From Pseudomonadota bacterium (GTDB lineage Bacteria; Pseudomonadota; Alphaproteobacteria; Rhizobiales; Beijerinckiaceae): DNA of 64,000 bases. Below the pieces are notes generated by a model that saw nothing but the letters and a program-made list of their open reading frames with translations, searched no databases and was not told the origin of the DNA. A program made the position numbers and the translations under genes. Shown in pieces: positions 17,045-26,309 of this stretch (position 1 is the first letter of the stretch; every line of letters begins with the position of its first letter). Location of the stretch: positions 186,001-250,000 of the forward strand of contig JAIUNR010000003.1 of NCBI GenBank assembly GCA_020161575.1, written 5' to 3'.

Positions 17045-17440
17045 TCAGGAATTCAACGGAATTTCGGCGGGCCACCAGCGCGCGTCGAATGCGCCGATAT
17101 CGAGCCGGACGCCCTCTTCCGTCTCGAAGATATGCATTCCGGTCAGGAACCCGGCGAAATCCGCCGCGCTCTCGTCGCTCTGGGTCGCGATGCGCAGGAT
17201 GGAAATCAGGACAGGACGCGGCAAGGACTCGTAGAACGCGCTGAGCCGCAACGCCGCCTCCAGCACCACATGGAGCGAAACGCTCATTTCAAGCCCATGC
17301 TCCTCAACGGCCGCCATGATCCTGTCCAGAGCATCTTCGCGGCGCTCGAGAACACAGGCGATGACGGAAGCAACGAGCCGTTTGTCGGGGCCAGGCGAAT
17401 TGATGCGGTCAATCAGCCGCTCGTCACGAAGCAAGCTCAT
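17045..17440 (-). CDS. Hypothetical protein
   Basis: 131 residues, mostly predicted helical and acidic, with no signal peptide or membrane segment. AGGGGG precedes the ATG and codon use fits the region, so it is probably a real gene. No family is recognised. The pattern of short amphipathic helices (residues 20-80) followed by HIFETEEGVRLDIGAF does not point to a function. It sits between the exopolysaccharide genes and the signalling module. Confidence 0.55.
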   Translation of the reverse strand: MSLLRDERLIDRINSPGPDKRLVASVIACVLERREDALDRIMAAVEEHGLEMSVSLHVVLEAALRLSAFYESLPRPVLISILRIATQSDESAADFAGFLTGMHIFETEEGVRLDIGAFDARWWPAEIPLNS

Positions 17441-17965
17441 CCGGCCCCCTTCGATAAAATCCTTTTACCTGACCTGCCGCCTGCATTCTGCACGAGGGGC
17501 GTAAGCCGTTGAATATGCATTGGGTAACCGGAATGACCGCTTTGGGCAAGCCACGTATGCAGGTTTGTCTGCACGATACGCCTTGTAAAGCCCTATGGGG
17601 CGCTCGAAGCCGCCATGCAACCTGAAAGAAGATCGGATTTGGGGGATTTGAGCCCGGCATGAGCCGGAGGCTGTATTTCTGGGATGATACCGCCGCCAAG
17701 CGCTTCTTCTCCAATCGCAAGGGCGGCGGATAGGCGGAATGCTTAGCACTGGCCGGTCTCTTCTGCGTCGAGGGGACTTGCGCACCCTCCTCCCGGCCTC
17801 GCCTGATCGGCGCATCAACACTCTGGAGGTGTTCAGCTTTACGAATCAGAGAGGGTATGCACATAAATATTCAACCTTAGCGTGCATTTTGAGCACGACT
17901 CGTCGCTACTACGTAACCGTTTTTGACTTTTCTATTAGCGCTTATTTGGAGGCAAGCTGATCACG
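17441..17965. other. Intergenic stretch without a convincing gene
   Basis: 525 bases. Reading frames exist on both strands but have neither family resemblance nor third-position GC bias. The right half becomes AT-rich toward the kinase gene, and GGAGG at about 17949 is the likely ribosome site for that gene, with unusually long spacing (about 13 bases). This is where base composition drops, and it marks the left edge of the signalling module. Confidence 0.5.
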
Positions 17966-19423
17966 ATGGAACGGGGCGAGACAGTCATTGATCATCTTGG
18001 CGCAGCCTCTCTGGTGGATTTTCTGCCGATCGGCGTGGTGATCGTCGATTCAACCGGCAAGATCATTTTCCTCAATGCCGAGCTGAGCCGGATGACCGGA
18101 CACGAGAAATCCAGCCTGATCGGAAAGAACATCGATACGCTCGTCCCTGATCGGAACCGGGAGGGACATGCGCGAGACCGGGCAGCCTTCATGCAGGCGC
18201 CCGAAATTCGCCACATGGGGGCTGGTCGTGAATTGTTCGCGCGGCGCGCGGATGGCAGTGAATTTCCGGTCGATGTCGGGCTGCGGCCAATGACGATCGG
18301 CGCGCAAAAGGCGGTTATGGCGTCGGTTGTCGATGTCTCGGCACGACGAGACCTGGAACGGGGGTTTCAAGCCATCGTCGCCTCAGCGCCGTATGGACTT
18401 GTGCTGGTCGACGCAGACGGCCGCATCACAATGACCAACCCACAGCTCGATACGATGTTCGGCTATTCCGACAGGGAATTGGAAGGCAAGCCAATCGAAA
18501 CGCTCATTCCCGTCCGCCAGCACAAGAACCATCATCAATATCGAGCAAACTATGCTGCAGCGCCAACGACACGGGTGATGGGCGCAGGCAGAGACCTGAC
18601 GGGTTTGAGGAAGGATGGTGTGGAGATCCCGGTCGAAGTCGGGCTCAGCGCGGTCCAAACGCCAGCAGGGCCTGCTGTCATGGCTTCGATCGCGGATATT
18701 ACCTTGCGCAAAAGAGCAGAGATGCGACTGCGCGAGGCGAATGGGCGGTTGGAGGAATTCGCCTATGTGGTTTCCCATGACCTGCGCTCGCCGTTGCGCG
18801 GCATTTCGAACCTCATTGACTTCATCCACGAGGATTACGGCAACGAAGCACCCGAATCCGTCCTCACAAACCTCCAGCGAATGCGAGAAAGAGTACGAAG
18901 AACGGAAGCTCTTATCGAAGATCTTCTTTCATACGCTCAGTCATCTTACCTCAATTTTTTTGTTGAAGAGATCAACATCAATTCAATTGTTGATGAAATT
19001 ATTAGCATAGACCCGCCGCCTTCACACTTTTCAATTGTTGTGAATAACAATTCTAATCCATTTAAAGGAGTAAAAGCACCAATATCAACAATAATTAGAA
19101 ATCTTTATTCTAACGCAATCAAGCATCACGGCAAGAAAAAGGGAAAAATCGAAATTCACGCGCAGGATGATGGCGATTTTTGCGTGGTTGACTTTCGAGA
19201 TGATGGTCCCGGCATCCCCGCTGAAGCGCGGGAACGGATTTTCAAATTATTCCAAACGCTGGCCCCGGCAAGCGGCAATGGGACAGGGCTTGGCCTGGCG
19301 GTCGCGCGAAACCAGGCGGAAATGCATGGCGGACGCATTCAACTCATACCTGAACCTGATCGCGTCGGCAGTTGCTTCAGAGTCACTTGGCCCAGGGTAA
19401 TACGAGCAGATTTCGGCATGTAA
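17966..19423 (+). CDS. PAS-PAS sensor histidine kinase
   Basis: 485 residues, no membrane segment, so a cytoplasmic sensor. Two PAS domains of similar text occupy about 14-125 and 135-248; each carries an MGAGR(E/D)L element and a following I/V-P-V-x-V-G-L, which suggests duplication. The H-box VSHDLRSPLRG puts the phospho-accepting histidine at H271; the ATPase domain has an N-box around N383 (YSNAIKHHGKK), G1 DDGPGIP and G2 GNGTGLGLAVAR. It has no receiver of its own. It lies 104 bases before a hybrid kinase carrying receivers and Hpt, its likely partner. The segment 18900-19140 is markedly AT-rich. Confidence 0.94.
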   Translation: MERGETVIDHLGAASLVDFLPIGVVIVDSTGKIIFLNAELSRMTGHEKSSLIGKNIDTLVPDRNREGHARDRAAFMQAPEIRHMGAGRELFARRADGSEFPVDVGLRPMTIGAQKAVMASVVDVSARRDLERGFQAIVASAPYGLVLVDADGRITMTNPQLDTMFGYSDRELEGKPIETLIPVRQHKNHHQYRANYAAAPTTRVMGAGRDLTGLRKDGVEIPVEVGLSAVQTPAGPAVMASIADITLRKRAEMRLREANGRLEEFAYVVSHDLRSPLRGISNLIDFIHEDYGNEAPESVLTNLQRMRERVRRTEALIEDLLSYAQSSYLNFFVEEININSIVDEIISIDPPPSHFSIVVNNNSNPFKGVKAPISTIIRNLYSNAIKHHGKKKGKIEIHAQDDGDFCVVDFRDDGPGIPAEARERIFKLFQTLAPASGNGTGLGLAVARNQAEMHGGRIQLIPEPDRVGSCFRVTWPRVIRADFGM

Positions 19424-19527
19424 TTCTCAAACAATGCAACACGAGAACAGCATCTGTAAATATGAACCAGTATCATGGACAGCAAAATGTAGGATGAAAT
19501 CATCCGCTCTGAAATGAGGCTCAAACT

Positions 19528-21600
19528 ATGAGTGCAACAAAAAAAATTCGAGTTCTCCAAGTCGACGATGATGATGTAGAACGTGAAAGACTGCGGCGAA
19601 TGCTGCAGGGAATAGGCCAGAGCGTAGAACTGGACGAAGCAAACACTCTAGATAAAGCGCGAAAGCTTCTTAACAAGAATCAGTACGATTGCGTATTGCT
19701 TGACTATCAACTCCCCGATGGGATTGGATTCGAACTCGTTGCTGCGATCAGAACACACCGCGCGGAAGTATGCCCGGTAATTCTCGTCACCATGCGCGAG
19801 AGTGAAGCGCTGGTGGTTGAGGCCATGCGCAACGGCTTTACCGATTACATCGTGAAGACCAATCTTGATCCTGCCAAACTCAAGGAGGTGATTGATCACG
19901 CCCTGAACTGGGCATCTGCCGAGCGCGCCAAGCAGGAGGCGGAGAACCGATTGAAAGAAATCAAGCGGAGCCGGCAGAGGAAATATCAAAAATCACTTCG
20001 AATCGCGGTGGCACGCGCCGAGAACGCCAGCAAGGCAAAGAGCATTTTCCTGGCAAACATGAGCCACGAAATTCGCACGCCGATGAACGCGGTACTTGGC
20101 TTCCTGCACCTTCTTGAAAAAACAAACCTGGACGTAAATCAAACTGAACTCGTCACAAAGATAAAGACGGCAGGAAAACTTCTTTTGTCTGTCATCAACG
20201 ATGTTCTTGATCTCTCTAAAATCGAAGCCGGTGAATTGAATTTTGATTGCTCAAGTTTCAATATTAGATCAACAGCCTATGAGATAGCAGATTTGATACA
20301 CGCAAGAATTAAAGAAAAATCACTTGATTTTGAATTCATTTTCGACAATCAAGTTCCCGAAATTGTTATTGGAGACCAAGTTAGAATACAGCAGATAATA
20401 TTAAATATACTATCAAATGCCGAAAAATTCACAGATAGTGGCTCCATAAAATTTCATGTGAAGCCGCTCAGCGTTTCAGGTGAATCTGCCAAGATCCGCT
20501 TCATGGTCAGCGACACTGGCGTAGGAATCGCTCAAGCGGATATCGAAAGGCTGTTCGCGCCCTTCATTCAGGTTGATTCCTCCAACACTCGGCGTGTGGG
20601 CGGTACCGGCCTTGGATTGGCGATTGTCCGTCACCTCGTGTCGCTCATGGGAGGAGATATCGGCGTCAGGAGCAAGCTGGGATCGGGCAGCGAGTTCTGG
20701 ATCGATCTGGAGCTCCCGGTCGCACGCCAGAATGCGCTGCCGGATGCCGTGCCTGAACAGCAGGACGGCCCTCCCTTGCAAGGTATCCGCATTCTCATCG
20801 CGGATGACAGCATCCTCAATCTGGAGGTCGGAACCCAGATTCTCGAGCAGGAGGGCGCGGAGGTCCATGCGGTGCAAAACGGGCAGGAAGCAGTGGATAT
20901 TCTTCTTTGCAGCCCGGATGACTATGACGTCGTGCTGATGGACATCCAGATGCCTGTTCTGGACGGACTTGATGCCTTCAAGCAACTGAACGAGGCACTT
21001 GGCGACAAGTGCCCGCCAGTGATTGCGCTGACAGCCGGTGCGCTGACAAGCCAGCGACAGCAGATCAACGCTTCAGGAATGGCCGATTTCGTGAGCAAGC
21101 CATTTGTGGTCGAGAATCTGGTGAGCGTGATCCGTCGCCAGGTCGCCACCAAGGGAGGGAAAGCGGGAGCGTCACCGGATGGCAACTACGAGAAGGCATT
21201 CTTTGTTCCGGTTGTTCCCATCCACTCGATTGGCCTGTTCGATACCAGCATCGAGAGACCCGTCGTGGACGAACTGGTCCGGCGAGTGGGCGCCAAAAAG
21301 GCAGCCGATCTCTTCCTTTTGCTTGAAAGCAGCCTGAGAAACCGGATCGCATTCACGCCCGATATCCCGTCGACACAAATCGCGCAGAAGATCCATCATT
21401 TCTGCTCCCAGCTCGGCTTCATGGGGTTCACGAACCTGTCGAGCGCATGCAGGGAGCTGGAAAATGCCGTGCTGGAAGGGGAAGCAAGCACGGAAGAGCT
21501 GGTGGCTTTCGGAGCGGCGCTGGAGCAAGTCGAGGAAATCGTCCGCCATGAGATCGCGCGGCTTCGCGAGGAGCACGCCTTCGGATCCATCGCCGTCTGA
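19528..21600 (+). CDS. Hybrid histidine kinase (REC-HisKA-HATPase-REC-Hpt)
   Basis: 690 residues. REC1 at 5-125 with phospho-site D59 (VLLDYQLPD); a coiled linker 130-165; HisKA with H180 (FLANMSHEIRTPMN); HATPase about 285-398 (N-box LNILSNAEKF, G1 SDTGVGI, G2 GGTGLGLAI); REC2 at 418-540 with D472 (VVLMDIQMPVLDG); and a C-terminal Hpt-like domain with the probable phospho-histidine H623 in KIHHFCSQLGFMG. The usual lysine of the Hpt HxLKG motif is replaced by cysteine. No membrane segment. The start has GAGG 8 bases before it. It likely relays phosphate from the upstream PAS kinase to the REC protein at 24021-25730. Confidence 0.95.
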   Translation: MSATKKIRVLQVDDDDVERERLRRMLQGIGQSVELDEANTLDKARKLLNKNQYDCVLLDYQLPDGIGFELVAAIRTHRAEVCPVILVTMRESEALVVEAMRNGFTDYIVKTNLDPAKLKEVIDHALNWASAERAKQEAENRLKEIKRSRQRKYQKSLRIAVARAENASKAKSIFLANMSHEIRTPMNAVLGFLHLLEKTNLDVNQTELVTKIKTAGKLLLSVINDVLDLSKIEAGELNFDCSSFNIRSTAYEIADLIHARIKEKSLDFEFIFDNQVPEIVIGDQVRIQQIILNILSNAEKFTDSGSIKFHVKPLSVSGESAKIRFMVSDTGVGIAQADIERLFAPFIQVDSSNTRRVGGTGLGLAIVRHLVSLMGGDIGVRSKLGSGSEFWIDLELPVARQNALPDAVPEQQDGPPLQGIRILIADDSILNLEVGTQILEQEGAEVHAVQNGQEAVDILLCSPDDYDVVLMDIQMPVLDGLDAFKQLNEALGDKCPPVIALTAGALTSQRQQINASGMADFVSKPFVVENLVSVIRRQVATKGGKAGASPDGNYEKAFFVPVVPIHSIGLFDTSIERPVVDELVRRVGAKKAADLFLLLESSLRNRIAFTPDIPSTQIAQKIHHFCSQLGFMGFTNLSSACRELENAVLEGEASTEELVAFGAALEQVEEIVRHEIARLREEHAFGSIAV

Positions 21601-21615
21601 TGAGTTGGCCCGACT

Positions 21616-21649
21616 GGCGGCGTAACACCCTCGCGGGCGTTATGCCGCC
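21616..21649. terminator. Hairpin between convergent kinase and polysaccharide operons
   Basis: A 15-bp stem (21616-21630 with 21635-21649) with two G-T wobbles and a TCGC loop, in the 58-base gap between the hybrid kinase stop and the HlyD-like stop. There is no T run, so it may act as a shared stop or as a mRNA 3' stabiliser. Confidence 0.55.
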
Positions 21650-21658
21650 GACGGCACG

Positions 21659-22738
21659 CTAATCAGCGTGACGCATCGCCATTGATTTTGGCTTGTCCGT
21701 CGCGATCCGCGTCCATTCCGTGGGCGTGAAAGAGTTCCAGCACCACCCCCAGAAGCATCCGGTTATCCGTACTTTCTGCTGCGTGGCGAAAGGCTGTTCC
21801 TTCTCCAGTTTGATGCGGAACAGCCGGTTTCGATCTCGCGGGCGGAACAGGTTCTGGAATTCCGCCGGCAGCGCATCCGTGACCGGCAGGAGACTTTCGA
21901 CCGTGCCCTGAACCGAGAAGGCGCCGGATTGGATCGTGACCCTGTCGCCCTCCTTCAGCTTGAAGAGGTACGAATCCGGCAGGTATCCCAACACATATGG
22001 TTCTGATCCATAGATCTGGAGCAACTCCTCGCCGAACTCGAAACCCTGCCCCACCACCGGCACGCGGGGACCAACAATCCCATCCGCCTGCGCGACAACC
22101 TGTCCATCCGCGTAACTCGCTTCGAGCTTATTCAGCGTCTGGGTTGCCCGGCGCCGCTCACGCTCGATCACGGAGAGCTGTTCGCCGATGACATTGACCT
22201 GGCCACGAAGCTCCGCAAAGCGTGCCGCGTTTTCGTAGCGCGTCGCAAGCGCCTGATCGATGCGCGAGGCCGGGATGAGCCCCTGGCTCGAGAGAGTGTC
22301 GATCCGCTCCACGATCTGCGCACTTTCCACCGCGCTACGCTCGGCAAAAGGCAGCAGGGAATTCGCGGTGACGAGGCGCACCTTGAGGTCGGAAACACGC
22401 GCGGCCAGCTCCGCGTCGCGGAAAGCGAGATCGGCGATGTTGCGCAGCATCTCGGTCGATTCCAGCGTCGCCAGAACCGTGCCGCGCTGGATTGTCGCTC
22501 CCTCGCGAGTGAAGAGCTGCGTGACCCGCCCAGGGTAATTGGCCGCGACGACGATCTTGTCGGCAGCGACCAGGCCATCCGCACGCAGGAAAACTAGACT
22601 GCCAAGTACGAAATCTGCGCCGAAAACAATCAGCGCAATCAGAAGCAGGAAATAGACGCGTCGGCTCCAGGAGCCCGCGACCATGCGTTGCTGGTTCTGC
22701 AATGTCTCAAGTTTCGGGCGTTTCCTGATGCGCTCCAT
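21659..22738 (-). CDS. HlyD/Alg44-like membrane fusion protein
   Basis: 359 residues. One membrane anchor at about 29-52 after a basic cytoplasmic start, then a biotinyl-lipoyl-like half motif (VVAANYPGRVTQLFTREG), a coiled hairpin (about 95-205) and the second lipoyl half plus barrel (DGIVGPRVPVVGQGFEFG, LKEGDRVTIQSGAFSVQGTV). The layout resembles periplasmic adaptors of alginate or related polymer systems. It is the last of three overlapping genes: the GT2 stop and its start region share bases (TAGTGATG), so translation is coupled. It probably links the GT2 synthase to an export path. Confidence 0.88.
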   Translation of the reverse strand: MERIRKRPKLETLQNQQRMVAGSWSRRVYFLLLIALIVFGADFVLGSLVFLRADGLVAADKIVVAANYPGRVTQLFTREGATIQRGTVLATLESTEMLRNIADLAFRDAELAARVSDLKVRLVTANSLLPFAERSAVESAQIVERIDTLSSQGLIPASRIDQALATRYENAARFAELRGQVNVIGEQLSVIERERRRATQTLNKLEASYADGQVVAQADGIVGPRVPVVGQGFEFGEELLQIYGSEPYVLGYLPDSYLFKLKEGDRVTIQSGAFSVQGTVESLLPVTDALPAEFQNLFRPRDRNRLFRIKLEKEQPFATQQKVRITGCFWGWCWNSFTPTEWTRIATDKPKSMAMRHAD

Positions 22739-22740
22739 CA

Positions 22741-24024
22741 CTACCAGATCCTCAAGCTGCGAACGCGTTGCGGGACGTAATTGTCGTTACGGGATTGGGA
22801 AAACGCGAGCTCGGCGACATAGGCCACCGCGCGGACGGGCTTCATGATCCATGTCGAAAAAAGGAGGTAGCCGGGTATGAAGACCGCGAGCCGCGCAAGT
22901 TCCTGTGGGCTCGTGATCGCGATGGAAAACGCGACAACCGGAACCTCCACGATGAACAGAACAAGCTGGACCGCAAGCAGGATGTAAAGGCCGAACTCCC
23001 CGTAGGTCGCGAACAGCCAGGCAATGTAGATCGGGAACATGAGCGCCCCGAGGAGATTGAAAACGATGAAATCGACCTGGTGAACCGCCTCCCGCCAGGA
23101 AAACGCATGGCCGAAAAGCGAGCGTGCGTGCTTGCGCAGGCGAATCCATACCGCGTCACGCTCCCAGCGAAGCCGCTGACGGACAAGTGCGGGGAGTGTC
23201 GCGGGAACATCGGTGTAGCAGATAGCATCCTCCGCGAAGGCCACGAGCCAGCCCGCTCGCCGCAGGCGAAGGGTCAGATCGAGGTCCTCGCCCCCGCCGA
23301 CATCGTAGCCCTCGATCCCGATCAGGGCATCGCGCCGGAAAGCGCCGAATGCACCCGACACGCAGGAGACCTGACCGAGCGCGGAGGTAAGCCGCTTCGT
23401 CATGGAGATGGAGAGGATATACTCGACCTCCTGAAAGGCCGCGAGCAGGTTGTGGCGGCTGTTGCGCGGTACGATATCCGCCGCGACGGCCCCGACGGCA
23501 GGATTGGCGAAGGGCTGCAGGATGCGCTCGATCGCGTCGTATTCAAACGAGCAATCACAATCGACAATGATGATGATATCGCCACTCGCGGAACCCAATC
23601 CGAGATTGAACCCGGCGGATTTTCCGCATCGCACATCCGTTCCCAGAACAGCATGGATCAATCCGGCGCTCTTGAGCCTGAGAGCGACGGAGACCATGCG
23701 ATCCGTGGAACCGTCGCTGACGACGATGATCTCGTCGGCCGGACGGGATTGATCGTTGAGGGAGCGGACGCATCTTTCAAGGCTCCCCGCCTCGTTATGT
23801 CCCACAATCACGATGCTGACGCGCTCGGCAGCCCCGAGAGCAAGCTCGCGCGGGTATGTTGAACGCGGGCGCATCACGGCGATGGCCGCGCCCGCGCCGG
23901 TCGCGATGAAGCCGAACAAGTAGCGCGGCACTTCGAAGACCAGCACATACCAGAACGCCGTGCCGATATGGGAGCTGCCATCCGTGAACAAGTAATTGAT
24001 CGCGGTCAGCACCCCTTCGGTCAT
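22741..24024 (-). CDS. Processive family 2 glycosyltransferase (PgaC/HasA-like)
   Basis: 427 residues. N-terminal membrane helices (about 20-50), then the GT2 catalytic domain: SIVIVGHNEAGSLERCVRSL, VVSDGSTDRM, IIIIVDCDCSFEYDA (the D-x-D site), GGGEDLDLTLRLRRAGW (the ED acceptor site) and RQRLRWERDAVW (the Q/RxxRW motif of processive synthases). Further helices follow (about 290-400). This fits synthesis and membrane passage of a beta-linked polymer; the sugar is not determined. The start overlaps the upstream stop as ATGA (24021-24024). Confidence 0.93.
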   Translation of the reverse strand: MTEGVLTAINYLFTDGSSHIGTAFWYVLVFEVPRYLFGFIATGAGAAIAVMRPRSTYPRELALGAAERVSIVIVGHNEAGSLERCVRSLNDQSRPADEIIVVSDGSTDRMVSVALRLKSAGLIHAVLGTDVRCGKSAGFNLGLGSASGDIIIIVDCDCSFEYDAIERILQPFANPAVGAVAADIVPRNSRHNLLAAFQEVEYILSISMTKRLTSALGQVSCVSGAFGAFRRDALIGIEGYDVGGGEDLDLTLRLRRAGWLVAFAEDAICYTDVPATLPALVRQRLRWERDAVWIRLRKHARSLFGHAFSWREAVHQVDFIVFNLLGALMFPIYIAWLFATYGEFGLYILLAVQLVLFIVEVPVVAFSIAITSPQELARLAVFIPGYLLFSTWIMKPVRAVAYVAELAFSQSRNDNYVPQRVRSLRIW

Positions 24025-25730
24025 GGCAGGCGGGCGATATTCTTGGCCAGAAACGAACGGGAACGGGGATGGATCTCGCTGGCGATCGAACGCGAGCACA
24101 GTTTCAGCAAGGTGGTGACAAGCCCCGGCAGCTCGCTAATCTCGCTTTCATCCACAACGAGATAATCGCTTTTGAAGCCGCAGATCACCTTGCCGTATTC
24201 CCCGCTCAGGGTGCGGACCTGCTCAAGGAAATAGCGGCGCATTTCGGCATGCTGATCCGCCGTGAGGCCGCTGCCCGGAATATCCGGTGTGACGTAGCTG
24301 ATCTCCGCGAGGGCGAAGGAGTCAAAGTCGACTCCCGTATCCGTAGCATATCGCTCAATGGCCTCGAGCGCGACCGGATCAATCGAGATCGTTACGAGAT
24401 CCGATGTCAGGCGATCGGCCGGAAAGCGTGGCCGACGCAGGAAGGCGACGGCTTCCTCCGTATAGTCGAACGCGAAGACGTCATCGTGTTTGGTGTGGTT
24501 TCCGTCCGTATGCGCACCGCAATCGACGCAGGAAAACGCGATCGAGGGCTGCGAATTCACCTTGCGGCAATGATTGCAATAGAGCGAGTTGCCCGGACGC
24601 TCGTAATCGCCCCCATAGTGCCGCAGCGAGAGTCGGCATTTGGGACATACGAGATTGGGGCCATCGAGATAGTCTTCCTCAGGGCCGATATGGGCGCATC
24701 TGAAGTGATGAATGAGCGGCGTATCCCGCAGGTTGGGAGAACCGCAATTGATGCATTCTTCACGGACGTTCAGACGATGCGAGCCACAGGTCCCGCAGGC
24801 ATGAAACCTGTCCATGAAGCGCTTGCGCATCAATCCGCGCGCAACAAGCCACTCCGCGTCATCAGCGATATCCTTGCTGGAGATCCCGCCCCGATACTGG
24901 ATGTAGGATCGTTTGCTGGCATCGCGCAAAGGCTCGATCGAGCGCTGCGACAGATAGGCATAGACAAGCAGGCGGATACTGGCGTTCGTATCCGCGGGAG
25001 AAGCCTTGATATCGTCGCGCCTGATCTTGAAGGCCTGGATAACATCCGCAACGCGCTGCCACGTGGCATGGTCTTCATGGCGGAACTTGGCATCAGCGTA
25101 GCTGACGCTGGAATCCGTAATATCGACCACCGGGACGCCAGCGAACCCTTGCCGCAGGCGGATATCCACGATGTGATCGCTCGATGAGGTCGCGAGGAGG
25201 AGATCGCAATCTGCGGTTTCAACCAGCTCGAAATAGATGGAGAGCGCGATCCGTTCCTCTAGCCGCGGGAGCGGAAGCGCAACCGCGCGCGGTCTGCCGG
25301 CGAGACCGCAGTTCCGCCACATCGCATCCGCCGCGGCAACGGCCTGACGATAACCGTCGCTTCTGAGCGAATTCTCCACGATGTCGATGATCGCATCGGG
25401 CTTGAAGGGTTTAGGCAGAACACCATCGAAGGGAGATTCCTCTTCGTTGATATGCGACTTCAATCGGTCGGGCTGAGCGGTGACGGCGAAAATCCGTGGC
25501 GGCGCGGCACCTTCCCTGACCATTTTCGCCATTTTGGCCGAGGAATAGCCGTCAATATCCGGAAGATTGTAATCAACCAGCGCCACGTCGTAGAGGTTGT
25601 CCTTGACCTTGCGGATCGCGGAAAATCCATCGGCGACGACATCAACGTGATACCCGCGGGTTTCCAGGGTCTCCTTGATGATCTCTTGTGAAATGGGGTC
25701 ATCCTCGACGACCAGAATGCGCGCCTTCAT
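24021..25730 (-). CDS. Response regulator with zinc-ribbon (TackOD1-type) output domain
   Basis: 569 residues. REC domain 1-122 with acidic pocket E9, D10, D11, phospho-site D53 (VALVDYNLPDIDGY) and K107 (LPKPFK). A middle region 140-300 has no recognised fold. Residues 312-404 hold five CxxC pairs (312/315, 326/329, 362/365, 385/388, 401/404) plus C345, with CPKCRLSLRHYGGDYERPG between them. That spacing and wording fit the TackOD1 domain described for archaeal and bacterial signalling proteins, a match made from memory. The C-terminal 430-569 is unassigned. There is no DNA-binding domain, so it probably acts on the coupled GT2/HlyD proteins rather than on transcription. It is first in the operon. 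Confidence 0.85.
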   Translation of the reverse strand: MKARILVVEDDPISQEIIKETLETRGYHVDVVADGFSAIRKVKDNLYDVALVDYNLPDIDGYSSAKMAKMVREGAAPPRIFAVTAQPDRLKSHINEEESPFDGVLPKPFKPDAIIDIVENSLRSDGYRQAVAAADAMWRNCGLAGRPRAVALPLPRLEERIALSIYFELVETADCDLLLATSSSDHIVDIRLRQGFAGVPVVDITDSSVSYADAKFRHEDHATWQRVADVIQAFKIRRDDIKASPADTNASIRLLVYAYLSQRSIEPLRDASKRSYIQYRGGISSKDIADDAEWLVARGLMRKRFMDRFHACGTCGSHRLNVREECINCGSPNLRDTPLIHHFRCAHIGPEEDYLDGPNLVCPKCRLSLRHYGGDYERPGNSLYCNHCRKVNSQPSIAFSCVDCGAHTDGNHTKHDDVFAFDYTEEAVAFLRRPRFPADRLTSDLVTISIDPVALEAIERYATDTGVDFDSFALAEISYVTPDIPGSGLTADQHAEMRRYFLEQVRTLSGEYGKVICGFKSDYLVVDESEISELPGLVTTLLKLCSRSIASEIHPRSRSFLAKNIARLP

Positions 25731-26281
25731 AACCCCTCCTCTCGGATCAGAGAGAAGAAAACTGACACATATTTGTTACTGCGACATAACCAGAGGTTGT
25801 ATAACGGGAATTATTCCTCTCCTCGCCCCCTCAGCGCTCAGGAAGGCCGCGATAAGGTAAACGAAGTGGGACTTGCGCTCGCCGGCTTCGCCTAAAAGCA
25901 GCCGGGATCTTGGCGGCGCATTGCGGCGGAAGAGGAAGCCAGCGCGCGCTTTGACCCGCCCCCTGGAGGCCGGCCGGCACGTCATCCACACGACCAGGAG
26001 CAAGCTACGATCGGGCGTTTCGCCCGAGGCGGCGGCTAGGCGATACGCGCCACGACCACAATAATTTTGGTTTCGAACTCTATCCCGCATTATTTCTCCG
26101 CCCGCTGTGCGCATGGGAAGCGAGCCGATGGCCACGCTGCGCAGATCAGGCGCACTCGACACCGAGAGAGCGCATCCTTTTGTAACATATGCACTAATCC
26201 TGCTCACCGCAGAGCATCATCGTCTTCTCCCGAGCCATTGGGAAAATTCACCCCGACGCTTGATCGTTCAGCGCACATTAT

Positions 26282-26297
26282 ACAAAAAATTTTTTGT
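26282..26297. promoter_or_regulatory. A6T6 palindrome upstream of the ABC operon
   Basis: The perfect 16-bp palindrome ACAAAAAATTTTTTGT lies 12 bases before a TTGACA box. It may be an operator, or a bent UP-element-like sequence that boosts the promoter. Confidence 0.4.
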
Positions 26298-26309
26298 TTT
26301 TAAAAAAAG

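Noticed and set aside
17659-17733. 24-codon peptide on the plus strand (starts MSRRLYFWDD)
   Set aside because: Too short and without a proper ribosome site or any context.
17424-17864. 146-codon minus-strand frame before the PAS kinase
   Set aside because: No family resemblance or coding bias, and it overlaps the start of the 131-residue gene in another frame.
25776-26207. 143-codon minus-strand frame upstream of the receiver gene
   Set aside because: Translation is rich in Arg, Ser, Pro and Leu without domain features, has no clear ribosome site, and lies in a control region.
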